Shown here: piece by piece, positions 34,001-42,000 of the stretch
How the letters are laid out: every line of letters starts with the position of its first letter
Position numbering within the stretch: position 1 is the first letter of the stretch
From: Vreelandella neptunia
GTDB taxonomy: Bacteria; Pseudomonadota; Gammaproteobacteria; Pseudomonadales; Halomonadaceae
Length of the DNA: 64,000 nt
Reading direction: 5' to 3'
Assembly (NCBI RefSeq): GCF_022489065.1
Contig: NZ_JAKVTW010000001.1
Coordinates: forward strand, 62,001 to 126,000
Notes under the pieces: generated by a model
Databases searched by the model: none
Told to the model about the DNA's origin: nothing
The model's input: only the letters and a program-made list of their open reading frames with translations
Program-made: the position numbers and the translations under genes

Positions 34001-34112
34001 TGCTTGAACGAGCATAAATGAAATTCTTTGCTACGCTGGGGGTGTCGCCATGAAGGAGGCGGCTACGGCCCCAAGTTTTAGGGGCAATTTCATTGGATGA
34101 AAGAGGTGCTAA

Positions 34113-34382
34113 ATGGCTAATTTTACACAAACGAACATGAGCTTGGATCACTACGATTGGGACGCAGCGCCTAGCGATGATCCACGCGTGACAGGTGAGC
34201 CTGACAGCACGCTATTTAACCGCCAGCAGGGTTACGAAGTGCTTTATATGCTGAACACGGTGCTGTCCGCTTCCGCTCCCATTACGGCGCTTCACAAGGG
34301 TGAAGAGATGATCCGTGATGAGCTGCCGAGTGATACACGCGAGCAGCTGGACGTGAAAAAGTGGCTTGATCAACGCCTGTAA
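34113..34382 (+). CDS. Small conserved protein of unknown function
   Basis: An 89-residue acidic protein that I do not recognise. It has no signal peptide and no membrane segment. The N-terminal third is polar (SLDHYDWDAAPSDDPRVTG), the middle helical (NRQQGYEVLYMLNTVLS), and the end charged (DTREQLDVKKWLDQRL). A good ribosome site (AGAGGTG, 6 nt before ATG) and a terminator immediately downstream show that it is a real single-gene unit. GC content resembles the core genome, so it probably marks the right-hand end of the island. Confidence 0.75.
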   Translation: MANFTQTNMSLDHYDWDAAPSDDPRVTGEPDSTLFNRQQGYEVLYMLNTVLSASAPITALHKGEEMIRDELPSDTREQLDVKKWLDQRL

Positions 34383-34428
34383 TCGACTGATCGCAGGCAG
34401 CGTTTCAGGTTAGCGCTCGATAGATGCA

Positions 34429-34467
34429 AAATGCCCCGGCCATAAACGATGGTCAGGGCATTTTTTT
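34429..34467 (+). terminator. Rho-independent terminator after the small protein gene
   Basis: AATGCCC-C-GGCCAT (34429-34442) pairs with ATGGTC-A-GGGCATT around AAACG and ends in a run of T residues (34461-34467). One C/A mismatch and one G-U pair are present. Confidence 0.85.
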
Positions 34468-34523
34468 GGCTGCACTGCTCACCACCAAAGGGCGCGCTTG
34501 TGTTTAGCGCTATCCGCTCTTCC

Positions 34524-35330
34524 TCACGCCGTAAATACCGCGTACACCATCTGCAGCGCCAGTCCCATCAACATAAACGCGAATACGCGCTTGAGTAGGG
34601 CGACGGGCAGCTTATGAGCGAGCTTGGCACCAATAGGAGCGGTTAGGATGCTAAAGGGTGCCATGAGTAAGAACGCGGGCACATAAACATAGCCTAACGC
34701 GGCACTAGGCAGCCCTGCCGTACTCCAACCATTGATGATGTAGCCCAGCGCTCCGGCGATGGCAATGGGGAGCCCTACGGCTGCCGAGGTGCCGATCGCG
34801 CGGGGTAGCTTGACGTTGCACCAGGTGAGGAAGGGCACCGTGAGCGAGCCACCGCCAATGGCGACGAGCGCGGAAATACCGCCAATCCCTAGGCCCACAC
34901 CGCTGACGCCCACCGGGCCGGGAAGGCCGCGGCTCGGTTTGGGCTTGATGTTAGCCAGCATCTGGAGTGACATTAGCACCATAAAGCAGGCGAAAAAGAT
35001 CGCTAGGCCACGGGTGGGGATGAGCGCGGCGATAAAGGTGGCTAAAAAAGTGCCGACTAAAATGCCCGGGGTAATAAACCGAACGATGTCCCAGCGAACC
35101 GCTCCATGCCGATGGTGGGAAAGCAGGCTGGCGGTAGAGGCAGGAATGATGGCGGCCATGGCCGTGCCTAACGCCAAGTGGGCGAGATGCTCATGGGGTA
35201 CGCCTTGGAGTACAAAAAGGGAGGTGAGGATGGGCACCATAATGCCGCCGCCACCAATGCCCAATAAGCCTGCCATCAACCCAACGAAGCCGCCCAGTGC
35301 TACATATGCCAACCACCAAATGATGTCCAA
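34524..35330 (-). CDS. TauE/SafE-family (sulfite exporter-like) membrane protein
   Basis: A 268-residue inner-membrane protein with about eight hydrophobic segments in two homologous halves. Each half begins with the glycine-rich motif (GGFVGLMAGLLGIGGGGIMVP and GIGGISALVAIGGGSLTVP) that defines the TauE/SafE family. Members export sulfite, sulfoacetate or related small anions. I place the start at TTG 35328-35330: AGGAG lies exactly 8 nt upstream and the first membrane helix starts at once. The frame is open for another 113 codons upstream, but these are Pro-rich and not membrane-like. The substrate is unknown. Confidence 0.88.
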   Translation of the reverse strand: MDIIWWLAYVALGGFVGLMAGLLGIGGGGIMVPILTSLFVLQGVPHEHLAHLALGTAMAAIIPASTASLLSHHRHGAVRWDIVRFITPGILVGTFLATFIAALIPTRGLAIFFACFMVLMSLQMLANIKPKPSRGLPGPVGVSGVGLGIGGISALVAIGGGSLTVPFLTWCNVKLPRAIGTSAAVGLPIAIAGALGYIINGWSTAGLPSAALGYVYVPAFLLMAPFSILTAPIGAKLAHKLPVALLKRVFAFMLMGLALQMVYAVFTA

Positions 35331-35476
35331 AGCCGCTACTCCTAAAAATGTCTTGTTAGCACGATAATCACATTGTACCGGAAGCGGCGGGTATAGCGGG
35401 GCCAAAAACGAGTATTCCACTGTGGTAGTGGCTATGCAGTGGTAAGCTGCAGGACTAGTAATATTACGGAGTTCGT

Positions 35477-36073
35477 ATGCGCAAGGTATTAAGTAATATT
35501 GGCGTGTCAGTGGTGTTCGTTGCGCTAATGGCAGGCTGTGGCGACATGGAGGAGCCGACAGCGGAACCGGTGTCATCCGCGCAGCCTGATACCACGCCTG
35601 AAGCCCCGGTGACGGCGTCAGAAATTGCCGAGGTGGAAGTAGATCCGCTGGTGGTAGAGATCTCGACACAGGTAGCTTTGCGAAGCGATCGTCGCTTAAT
35701 GGTGGAAGGCAAAAGCAACTTACCTGATGAGACGCTGATACAGATTATTGTCGAACGCGAGGTTAGCAGCGTGCGGTGGCGTGAGCGGACGCGTATAGAG
35801 GATGGCGTATTCGCAGCGGGGCCCTTTGGCCCTGGCAGTGGCTTACCCGATGGTGGCTATATAGTACGAGTTGAGGTTTCTGAAGGCAGTGTGCAGCCAA
35901 TTGCGGTGCAGGCACGCATTGGCCACGAGGGCCAGCACCTGGCGGGAGAGCTTGTTAGCCAATCCCGCCATGGGCTGGGCCAAGTGGCCACCTACTCACG
36001 ACGTTTCTTGGTGGGGAGTGAGCCAAGGCGAACGCGTGACCAGGTGGAGGTGCTAGAGAGTCCGGGGAGGTAG
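35477..36073 (+). CDS. Predicted lipoprotein of unknown function
   Basis: A 198-residue protein with a lipoprotein signal: basic start MRKVL, hydrophobic core and lipobox LMAGC, making Cys21 the acylation site. Asp is not at position +2 (sequence CGDM), so outer-membrane sorting is possible. Residues about 25-55 form an acidic Pro/Thr/Glu linker. A beta-rich domain follows (about 60-150; DRRLMVEGKSNLPDETLIQIIVERE, GLPDGGYIVRVEV) that reads like an Ig/FN3-type or 'intracellular proteinase inhibitor'-like fold. No enzyme motif is visible. AGTTCGT with GGAG precedes the ATG. The gene is convergent with the XRE regulator. Confidence 0.82.
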   Translation: MRKVLSNIGVSVVFVALMAGCGDMEEPTAEPVSSAQPDTTPEAPVTASEIAEVEVDPLVVEISTQVALRSDRRLMVEGKSNLPDETLIQIIVEREVSSVRWRERTRIEDGVFAAGPFGPGSGLPDGGYIVRVEVSEGSVQPIAVQARIGHEGQHLAGELVSQSRHGLGQVATYSRRFLVGSEPRRTRDQVEVLESPGR

Positions 36074-36078
36074 ACGCT

Positions 36079-36603
36079 TTAGGCAGGATGCCAATGGGCT
36101 AACAGTACTGCATGAATCGACGTATCGCTTGGGGCTTTGGCGAAGTGCTCGATGACGAAACGATCGTCGCGTTGCACCACGTAGTGGCCCGCTTTGTGAA
36201 ATACGTGGGTCGGCCCCAGCAGCAGTAAGTCACCAGCGTTCACTGGCGAAAAATCTGTGCCTTTACCGGGAGTAGCCATAACACATGGCGCTTTCCAGTC
36301 GATGTTCAACGGCAAATGACTGGGTACTTTAATGGTTGTTGCCTGTACCTGTTCCCAGGGGAGGGGACCAGTATGGGTCAACGTTAATAGCTCGGGCGCG
36401 CTATCACCTTCTAGTAGTGTTGCCAGGGAGCAGTCGAGGGCGTCTGCGAGCGCAACTAAGCGTTCGTGACCGATCTGCTTGATCGCCCCGGATTCCCAAT
36501 AAGAAATGGTGACATCTGACACGCCAACTTTGCGTGCAAGGGCAGCTTTGTTGAGCTTGGCCCTAAGCCGCAGTTGCTTGATACGTGAGCCTAGCGATTC
36601 CAT
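36079..36603 (-). CDS. XRE-family transcriptional regulator with an S24-like C-terminal domain
   Basis: A 174-residue regulator. The N-terminal XRE helix-turn-helix is at about 5-66 (LNKAALARKVGVSDVTISYWESG). The C-terminal part (about 85-170; VNAGDLLLLG, GHYVVQRDDRFVIEHFAK) resembles the S24/LexA peptidase-like fold, but the Ser-Met and catalytic Lys context is not evident, so it is probably not self-cleaving. The target is unknown. The 299 bp between this gene and gltX hold only promoter-like signals; the regulator may act there or on its own promoter. Confidence 0.85.
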   Translation of the reverse strand: MESLGSRIKQLRLRAKLNKAALARKVGVSDVTISYWESGAIKQIGHERLVALADALDCSLATLLEGDSAPELLTLTHTGPLPWEQVQATTIKVPSHLPLNIDWKAPCVMATPGKGTDFSPVNAGDLLLLGPTHVFHKAGHYVVQRDDRFVIEHFAKAPSDTSIHAVLLAHWHPA

Positions 36604-36863
36604 TTCGTCTTCCTGATAAAGAGCTAAAAAGCTCGTGAATGTCTTCCACTATAAACTCTTCCAATGCACATAGTGGCGCTACAAACATACGTTATTGGTC
36701 TGCTTCAATCTTGAGGTATGCGCTCAAGGGGTTGCTGCAGTGCCATACTAAGCGATTGTGCTTTAGCGCGCATTAGTGGACAAATAACGTTGAGTTAATT
36801 TCTCTGACGCTTTCTTGCGCAAGTTGTTCCCTGCGTGACGCTGTTGGTTACGCCTAAGGTGCG

Positions 36864-36869
36864 TATAAT
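36864..36869 (+). promoter_or_regulatory. -10 element upstream of gltX
   Basis: A perfect TATAAT lies 34 bp before the gltX ATG. The -35 region (around 36841-36847, CTGTTGG) is weak. No other feature is seen in the 36604-36902 gap. Confidence 0.5.
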
Positions 36870-36902
36870 ATCGCCATGCATTTTTGCCAATAGGACGTTT
36901 TC

Positions 36903-38384
36903 ATGACCGTACGTACTCGCATCGCACCTTCTCCAACCGGTGATCCCCACGTTGGTACGGCTTACATCGCGCTTTTTAATTTATGTTTTGCGCGTCAGCA
37001 TGGCGGCCAGTTCATTCTGCGTATTGAGGACACCGATCGGGTGCGTTCAACGCCTGAGTCAGAACAGATGATCCTGGATTCTTTGAGTTGGCTGGGTCTT
37101 GAGTGGGATGAAGGCCCCGATGTTGGCGGGCCTCACGGCCCTTATCGGCAGAGCGAGCGTGGCGATATTTATGCCCAGCACGCCCAACAGCTTTTGGATG
37201 CCGGGCATGCGTTTAAGTGTTACCGCACCAGTGAAGAGCTGGATGAGCTGCGTGACGCCCGCAAAGCCGCAGGCATGCATTTAGCATTAAAGCCTGCGGA
37301 CTTAGCGCTGGATAGTGCAGAGCAAGCGCATCGTGAGCAGGAAGGTTGGCCATACGTGGTGCGTATGAATGTGCCCGCAGAAGGCGTGTGCGTTATCAGC
37401 GATATGCTGCGCGGCACGATTGAGGTGGAGTGGGCCCAGGTAGATGCACAAATTCTGCTGAAATCAGATGGCATGCCTACTTACCATCTAGCCAATGTGG
37501 TCGATGATCATCTCATGGCGATTACCCACGTATTGCGAGGGGAAGAGTGGATAAACTCCGCACCAAAGCACCAACTGCTGTATGAGTATTTTGGTTGGGA
37601 AATGCCGCAACTTTGCCACATGCCGCTGCTGCGCAACCCGGATAAATCCAAACTTTCCAAGCGCAAGAACCCAACATCAATCAACTATTACCGTCGAATG
37701 GGCTTTTTGCCCCAGGCCGTGACCAACTATTTAGGCCGGATGGGCTGGTCAATGCCCGATGAGCGCGAGAAATTTAGCCTGCAAGAAATGATGGCGGAAT
37801 TTGATGTGCAGCGTGTCTCGTTAGGCGGGCCCGTGTTTGACCTAGAGAAGCTCACCTGGTTGAACGGGGTGTATATCCGTGAAGACCTGGACGACGACGC
37901 ACTGTTGAGCGCACTGCGTGAATGGGCTTTCAATGAAGCCTACGTTAAGCAGATTCTGCCGCAGGTGCGGCCGCGGGTAGAGACGCTTTCTCAGGTTATG
38001 CCATTGGCAGGGCACTTCTTCTCCGGCCTTCCAGCGCTGACGCAAGCGTCATTTGAAAGCGTGAAGATGGAGGAAGAGGAGCTGGTGAAGCTGCTTCAGT
38101 TCCTTGTCTGGCGCTTTGAGGGTGTGTCGGCTTGGAATAAAGACGCGCTATTGAGCGAAGTTAAACTGCTTGCTGAGCACTTTGATATAAAAATGAAGGC
38201 GTTCCTGGCACCGGTGTTTATTGCCATTACCGGCAGTACGTCTAGCACCTCCGTGATGGACGCCATGGCGATTCTTGGCTCTGATGTAACCCGAGCGCGG
38301 TTGCGTAGCGCGATAGACGTATTGGGCGGTGTGTCCAAGAAGCAGGCTAAGCGTTTTGAGAAAGAGTTTCGTGAAATTGCGTAA
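36903..38384 (+). CDS. gltX: Glutamyl-tRNA synthetase
   Basis: A 493-residue class I synthetase charging tRNA-Glu. The ATP-site HIGH motif appears as HVGT in [14 protein letters not shown] (9-21) and the KMSKS motif as KLSKR (250-254). IEDTDRVRS (41-49) and the tRNA-binding helical C-terminal domain (about 330-490) are present. The cysteine-rich zinc site of the E. coli enzyme is not visible (only KCYRT), as in many non-zinc GltX. The gene is followed by a terminator and then by genes for tRNA-Ala and tRNA-Glu, its own substrate; the same arrangement occurs in pseudomonads. Confidence 0.97.
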   Translation: MTVRTRIAPSPTGDPHVGTAYIALFNLCFARQHGGQFILRIEDTDRVRSTPESEQMILDSLSWLGLEWDEGPDVGGPHGPYRQSERGDIYAQHAQQLLDAGHAFKCYRTSEELDELRDARKAAGMHLALKPADLALDSAEQAHREQEGWPYVVRMNVPAEGVCVISDMLRGTIEVEWAQVDAQILLKSDGMPTYHLANVVDDHLMAITHVLRGEEWINSAPKHQLLYEYFGWEMPQLCHMPLLRNPDKSKLSKRKNPTSINYYRRMGFLPQAVTNYLGRMGWSMPDEREKFSLQEMMAEFDVQRVSLGGPVFDLEKLTWLNGVYIREDLDDDALLSALREWAFNEAYVKQILPQVRPRVETLSQVMPLAGHFFSGLPALTQASFESVKMEEEELVKLLQFLVWRFEGVSAWNKDALLSEVKLLAEHFDIKMKAFLAPVFIAITGSTSSTSVMDAMAILGSDVTRARLRSAIDVLGGVSKKQAKRFEKEFREIA

Positions 38385-38416
38385 CCGAGACTGAGCGACT
38401 CCCTGCGTGAATTTTA

Positions 38417-38447
38417 AGCCCCGTAGGGCGTAAACCTACGGGGTTTT
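38417..38447 (+). terminator. Rho-independent terminator after gltX
   Basis: CCCCGTAGG (38419-38427) pairs with CCTACGGGG (38435-38443) and is followed by TTTT. Confidence 0.88.
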
Positions 38448-38488
38448 AAACCAACTAGGGTTTTAGAGAAGTAAGAGGCCTTTTCCTA

Positions 38489-38517
38489 TTGACGAAGGTC
38501 TGCGTAATCAGTATTAT
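38489..38517 (+). promoter_or_regulatory. Sigma-70 promoter of the tRNA genes
   Basis: TTGACG (38489-38494), a 17-bp spacer and TATTAT (38512-38517). Transcription would begin near 38524, 16 nt before the tRNA-Ala gene. Both tRNAs lie downstream without an obvious terminator between them. Confidence 0.8.
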
Positions 38518-38539
38518 ACGCTCCGTCTTCGCGACATGT

Positions 38540-38615
38540 GGGGCCTTAGCTCAGCTGGGAGAGCGCAACACTGGCAGTGTTGAGGTCAGCGGTTCGATCC
38601 CGCTAGGCTCCACCA
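38540..38615 (+). tRNA. tRNA-Ala (anticodon GGC)
   Basis: A 76-nt cloverleaf: acceptor GGGGCCT pairs with AGGCTCC, D-arm GCTCAGCTGGGAGAGC, anticodon loop CTGGCAG with GGC, T-arm GCGGTTCGATCCCGC, discriminator A and encoded CCA. Confidence 0.95.
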
Positions 38616-38705
38616 ATTCATGTAGCTTTTAAGCTTGTGGATCGTTGCTCTCGAAGTCGCGCTTATTAGCGTTATTGCTTAATTAGCATTTAGGTAGTGT
38701 TATAC

Positions 38706-38781
38706 GTCCCATTCGTCTAGTGGTCTAGGACACCGCCCTTTCACGGCGGTAACAGGGGTTCGAACCCCCTATGGGACGCCA
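38706..38781 (+). tRNA. tRNA-Glu (anticodon TTC)
   Basis: A 76-nt cloverleaf: acceptor GTCCCAT pairs with ATGGGAC, anticodon stem CCGCC/GGCGG with loop CTTTCAC (TTC), T-arm AGGGGTTCGAACCCCCT, discriminator G and encoded CCA. It lies 90 bp after tRNA-Ala and is the substrate of GltX encoded upstream. Confidence 0.95.
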
Positions 38782-38922
38782 TCACTTCGTTACTCCCTTC
38801 CTCTTCGTTCTTTCTCTAGCAATGAGTTACCTCATATGCTGGGTATTTGCGTTTCTGCTGTTTACAAAATCGCCCACAAAAAAGCTACAAATCGCCATTT
38901 TTTGGACGATTTTATGCTTGAC

Positions 38923-39130
38923 TTGTCCACTTTTGCGATTCTGGTTTAAAGGTTGTGCACAACCCCTTGTTGTTGACGCAAAAAAACTTGAACAGAACTT
39001 AATCTCTTTTAAAACAGTCACTTACGTTAGATCAAAAAATGACCAATTTAAGGCTGGCCCACTGCCCATGGCGATTCTGGGACGTTTTGAAGTGGTTGTG
39101 AACAGGGTTATCCACAGATAGTGTGGAAAA
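38923..39130. repeat. Cluster of DnaA-box-like sites in a gene-free stretch
   Basis: The 650-bp interval between tRNA-Glu and the gltA terminator has no convincing gene. It contains TTATCCACA (39108-39116, perfect DnaA box), the opposed TGTGGAAAA (39122-39130, TTTTCCACA), TTGTGAACA (39096-39104), the palindromic TTGTGCACAA (38953-38962) and TTGTCCACT (38923-38931). The area is relatively AT-rich. Without neighbouring replication genes it is not the chromosomal origin by context; a DnaA-titrating locus (datA-like) is an alternative. Confidence 0.45.
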
Positions 39131-39435
39131 CCTTGGCCCGGGCCAGGGAGTAGGAAAGTCAAGCGATATTAGGGCGTGCTCAGGCGTTTTAATGGTGGCG
39201 ATATAGCGCAACATCTGATCTAAAAAGGGCAAGCTAAGGCGCTAACCAGCCAGCAGCAAGGCTCGAGCGCTTGGCACATCTCCGGTGCTAACTTTGGGTG
39301 TCTCAAAAAGGCCTGAGAGCAACCTCTATCGAACGAGCATAATCAAAGTGCGCTCTCATACAAGCCGTGGGTGCATAAGCGTGTGGCGCGGCGCGCTGAT
39401 GACCATGAGTTGTGGTGTGCATTGGGCCATATGCA

Positions 39436-39459
39436 AAAGGCCACCCGAAGGTGGCCTTT
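39436..39459 (-). terminator. Terminator hairpin after gltA
   Basis: AAAGGCCACC-CGAA-GGTGGCCTTT is a perfect 10-bp stem with a four-base loop, 31 bp past the gltA stop. On the minus strand it runs into CCTTTTGC, a short T-run. Confidence 0.8.
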
Positions 39460-39490
39460 GATCGTGCTTTTAATAAGCGGGGTTATTGAT

Positions 39491-40777
39491 TTATTTTTTC
39501 GGGTAGTCGCGCTGGTCGTGACCAATGTAGAGCTGACGCGGACGGCCTATTTTGTAGCTTTCGCTAAGCATTTCGTGCCAATGAGAGATCCAGCCAATGG
39601 TGCGCGATACCGCGAAGATCACGGTGAACATATTGGTGGGGATACCCATCGCTTTCAAAATGATGCCTGAATAGAAATCAACGTTCGGGTACAGCTTACG
39701 CTCGATGAAGTATTCGTCTTCAAGGGCGATCTGCTCAAGACGCTTGGCAATTTTGAGCTGCGGGTCGTCGGCCATGCCGAGTTCGGCTAGGACTTCGTCG
39801 CAGGTCTCTTTCATTACCTTGGCGCGCGGGTCGAAGTTACGATAAACGCGGTGACCAAAGCCCATCAGCTTGAACGGGTCGTCTTTGTCCTTGGCTTTAT
39901 CGACAAAGCGCTGGATGTTCTCTTCGGAGTCTTCGCCGATTTCATCGAGCATGGCTAGCACGGCTTCGTTAGCACCGCCGTGAGCGGGGCCCCAAAGTGC
40001 CGCGATACCTGCGCTGATACAGGCGAACGGGTTAGCACCCGTGGAACCTGCCAGGCGTACCGTAGAGGTAGACGCGTTTTGCTCGTGATCCGCATGCAGC
40101 ATAAAGATGCGGTCCATGGCTTTAGCGTACACCGGGTTGATTTTGTACTCTTCGCACGGGTTGCTGAACATCATGTAGAGGAAGTTCTCTGCATAGCTCA
40201 GGTCGTTGCGCGGATAGTTGAACGGCTGACCCACATTGTACTTGTGAGACATGGCCGCCAGGGTCGGCATCTTGGCAATCAGGCGGATCGCGCTAATCAC
40301 ACGATCTTCTTCTTGAGTGATGTCCATGTGGTCGTGATAGAAAGCGGCTAGGCCACCGACTACACCACACAAAATAGACATCGGGTGCGCGTCGCGGCGG
40401 AACCCTTTAAAGAAGTTGTTGATTTGATCGTGAACCATGGTGTGGTTACGAATGCGCGATTCAAAATCTGCGTACTGCTCTTCGTTGGGTAGCTCACCAA
40501 ATAGCAGGGTGTAGCACACTTCTACGAAATTAGACTCTTTGGCCAGCTGGTCGATGGGGTAGCCGCGGTGAAGCAGCACGCCCTTGCCGCCATCAATATA
40601 GGTGATGGCAGACTGGCAGGAAGAGGTGGCCATAAAGCCGGGATCGTAGGTGAACAGGCCTTCGGCGCCTAGGCCACGTACGTCAATGACGTCGGGGCCA
40701 AGTGTGCCGGAATACATGGGTAGCTCGATCGGTTTTTCAAGACCGTCTACCGTCAATGTCGCTTTCCTGTCAGCCAT
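39491..40777 (-). CDS. gltA: Citrate synthase (type II)
   Basis: A 428-residue citrate synthase condensing acetyl-CoA and oxaloacetate. The length and N-terminal extension ([20 protein letters not shown]) indicate the hexameric, NADH-inhibited type of gammaproteobacteria. Catalytic residues are visible as His in [13 protein letters not shown], His in [16 protein letters not shown] and Asp in [23 protein letters not shown] gives a strong ribosome site. It is transcribed away from the sdh-suc operon, the standard arrangement in this group, and has its own sigma-70 promoter. Confidence 0.98.
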   Translation of the reverse strand: MADRKATLTVDGLEKPIELPMYSGTLGPDVIDVRGLGAEGLFTYDPGFMATSSCQSAITYIDGGKGVLLHRGYPIDQLAKESNFVEVCYTLLFGELPNEEQYADFESRIRNHTMVHDQINNFFKGFRRDAHPMSILCGVVGGLAAFYHDHMDITQEEDRVISAIRLIAKMPTLAAMSHKYNVGQPFNYPRNDLSYAENFLYMMFSNPCEEYKINPVYAKAMDRIFMLHADHEQNASTSTVRLAGSTGANPFACISAGIAALWGPAHGGANEAVLAMLDEIGEDSEENIQRFVDKAKDKDDPFKLMGFGHRVYRNFDPRAKVMKETCDEVLAELGMADDPQLKIAKRLEQIALEDEYFIERKLYPNVDFYSGIILKAMGIPTNMFTVIFAVSRTIGWISHWHEMLSESYKIGRPRQLYIGHDQRDYPKK

Positions 40778-40852
40778 GCTGGCCTCCTTTCGAATTCGGG
40801 TTGGGACGTAAAGTCGTTGCTGCGCATACCGCGCCGGCGAAAAGGCTTGCCC

Positions 40853-40880
40853 ACTATAGAAGTGTGCGACATTTTGTCAA
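40853..40880 (-). promoter_or_regulatory. Sigma-70 promoter of gltA
   Basis: On the minus strand TTGACA (40880-40875), a 16-bp spacer and TATAGT (40858-40853). The start of transcription would be near 40846, giving a leader of about 70 nt before gltA. Confidence 0.8.
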
Positions 40881-41117
40881 TTAGCCTAAGCGCTAGCTGC
40901 AGGTTGTACAAATATTGTTGTTATGAATAATTATTGTATATGATGAAAGCACCTACAATATGGTGAGGCGCCAGAAGATGGTTGATAGGTTAACATGTCT
41001 GTTAACAGGCTTATCAAATTGATAATCTACTGTCACTATAACCATGCTGCAGCGCAAAATCGACTCAGGATGATGGCAATTTTATTGCACCATAGTCGAG
41101 TTAGGCCTGAGTTCGGT

Positions 41118-41146
41118 TTGTAAGCGAGGGCGAAGGTTCTTATAAT
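41118..41146 (+). promoter_or_regulatory. Sigma-70 promoter of the sdh-suc operon
   Basis: TTGTAA (41118-41123), a 17-bp spacer and a perfect TATAAT (41141-41146). Upstream, the 40900-41050 stretch is AT-rich, with the near-palindrome TTATCAAATTGATAA (41011-41025) and repeated GTTAACA (40989-41007), possible regulator sites shared with gltA. Confidence 0.75.
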
Positions 41147-41169
41147 CCACGGCGCGCGACCGGCAGGTA

Positions 41170-41256
41170 GGTGGTCGTGCCCGACTTGGCAACGGCCGAG
41201 CCCCTTCCAGCAACCACCGCCCGCTCGGGCCATGCCCGACCTGTCGCAGAGCGGGC
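41170..41256 (+). promoter_or_regulatory. Structured sdhC leader with alternative hairpins
   Basis: The 125-nt leader is GC-rich. GGCCGAGC (41194-41201) can pair with GCTCGGGCC (41223-41231). Alternatively GCCCGCTC (41219-41226) pairs perfectly with GAGCGGGC (41249-41256), whose foot touches the ribosome site of sdhC. Both use 41223-41226, so they exclude each other. GGTGGT (41170-41175) with ACCACC (41213-41218) goes with the second fold. Regulatory function is inferred. Confidence 0.45.
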
Positions 41257-41277
41257 CAAGAGAGTGTGTACAAAGCC

Positions 41278-41655
41278 GTGAATAGCAAACGACCCGTAAA
41301 CCTAGACCTTACTACGATACATTTCCCACTGCCGGCCCTGACGTCGATCACACACCGCATTACGGGTGTCATCCTGTTCGTTGGCCTGATTTTCGCTTTT
41401 TGGGCGCTGGGTAAATCCTTGTCATCTCCGGCGGGTTTTGACGCCGTTAGCGACGCGCTAGCCAATAACTTTTTGGCTAAGTTGATCGCTTGGGGGCTGC
41501 TGTCCGCCTTGGCATTTCACTTTGTCGCAGGCATTAAGCACCTGCTGATGGATGCCGACATTGGTGTAACCCTTGAGGGTGGCGTACAAAAAGCGCAGAT
41601 CACCGTCGTGGTCAGCGCCGTTCTGATTATTCTGGCAGGAGTTTGGGTATGGTAA
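41278..41655 (+). CDS. sdhC: Succinate dehydrogenase cytochrome b556 subunit
   Basis: A 125-residue membrane anchor of complex II binding heme b and ubiquinone. I place the start at GTG 41278 because the product then begins MNSKRPVNLDLTTIHFPLPA, the common start of gammaproteobacterial SdhC; a GTG 12 bp upstream (41266) is also in frame. Three membrane helices are visible. SITHRITGVILF carries the quinone-site Ser/Arg region, and the heme histidine is in HFVAGIKHLLMD. It overlaps sdhD by 7 bp. Confidence 0.93.
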   Translation: MNSKRPVNLDLTTIHFPLPALTSITHRITGVILFVGLIFAFWALGKSLSSPAGFDAVSDALANNFLAKLIAWGLLSALAFHFVAGIKHLLMDADIGVTLEGGVQKAQITVVVSAVLIILAGVWVW

Positions 41656-41996
41656 CTAACATCACAAGTTTTGGCCGTAGTGGGCTTTCTGACTGGCTGA
41701 TGCAGCGCGTTTCCGCGGTGATCCTGGCCCTCTATACGGTCTTTATCGTTGCCTTCCTGCTGTTTAATCCCAACCTCGATTACTACGCGTGGAGCGGCCT
41801 GTTCAACCAGACGTGGATGCGGATTTTCTCGCTATTGGCGTTTGTCGCCTTAGCCGCACACGCCTGGATCGGTCTGTGGACCGTCACCACCGACTATCTC
41901 AAGTCCACTCGCCTGCGCGTGGGTGCCCAAGCTGTCATCATCCTGGGCATTTTCGTGTACTTGGTGTGGGGCATTCAAATTCTGTGGGGAGCTTGA
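41649..41996 (+). CDS. sdhD: Succinate dehydrogenase hydrophobic membrane anchor subunit
   Basis: A 115-residue three-helix membrane protein pairing with Sdh[21 protein letters not shown] is the typical first helix and [17 protein letters not shown] carries the heme-ligand histidine and the quinone-site Tyr/Asp. The start ATG 41649 lies inside the sdhC 3' end and is preferred over TTG 41643 because [12 protein letters not shown] matches the family. Confidence 0.93.
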   Translation: MVTNITSFGRSGLSDWLMQRVSAVILALYTVFIVAFLLFNPNLDYYAWSGLFNQTWMRIFSLLAFVALAAHAWIGLWTVTTDYLKSTRLRVGAQAVIILGIFVYLVWGIQILWGA

Positions 41997-42000
41997 TTAC

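Noticed and set aside
35331..35669. N-terminal extension of the TauE/SafE gene
   Set aside because: The extra 113 codons are Pro/Arg-rich and overlap the divergent lipoprotein gene; a well-spaced AGGAG points to the TTG at 35330.
38771..39121. 116-codon frame starting inside tRNA-Glu
   Set aside because: The start overlaps the tRNA gene, there is no ribosome site, and the latter half covers the DnaA-box-like repeats.
38923..39130. Chromosomal origin oriC
   Set aside because: Despite DnaA-box-like sites, there is no dnaA, dnaN, mnmG or rpmH neighbour and no clear AT-rich unwinding repeat; kept only as a DnaA-site cluster.
41923..42000. Upstream extension of sdhA
   Set aside because: These codons lie in sdhD; the family start and ribosome site support ATG 42001.
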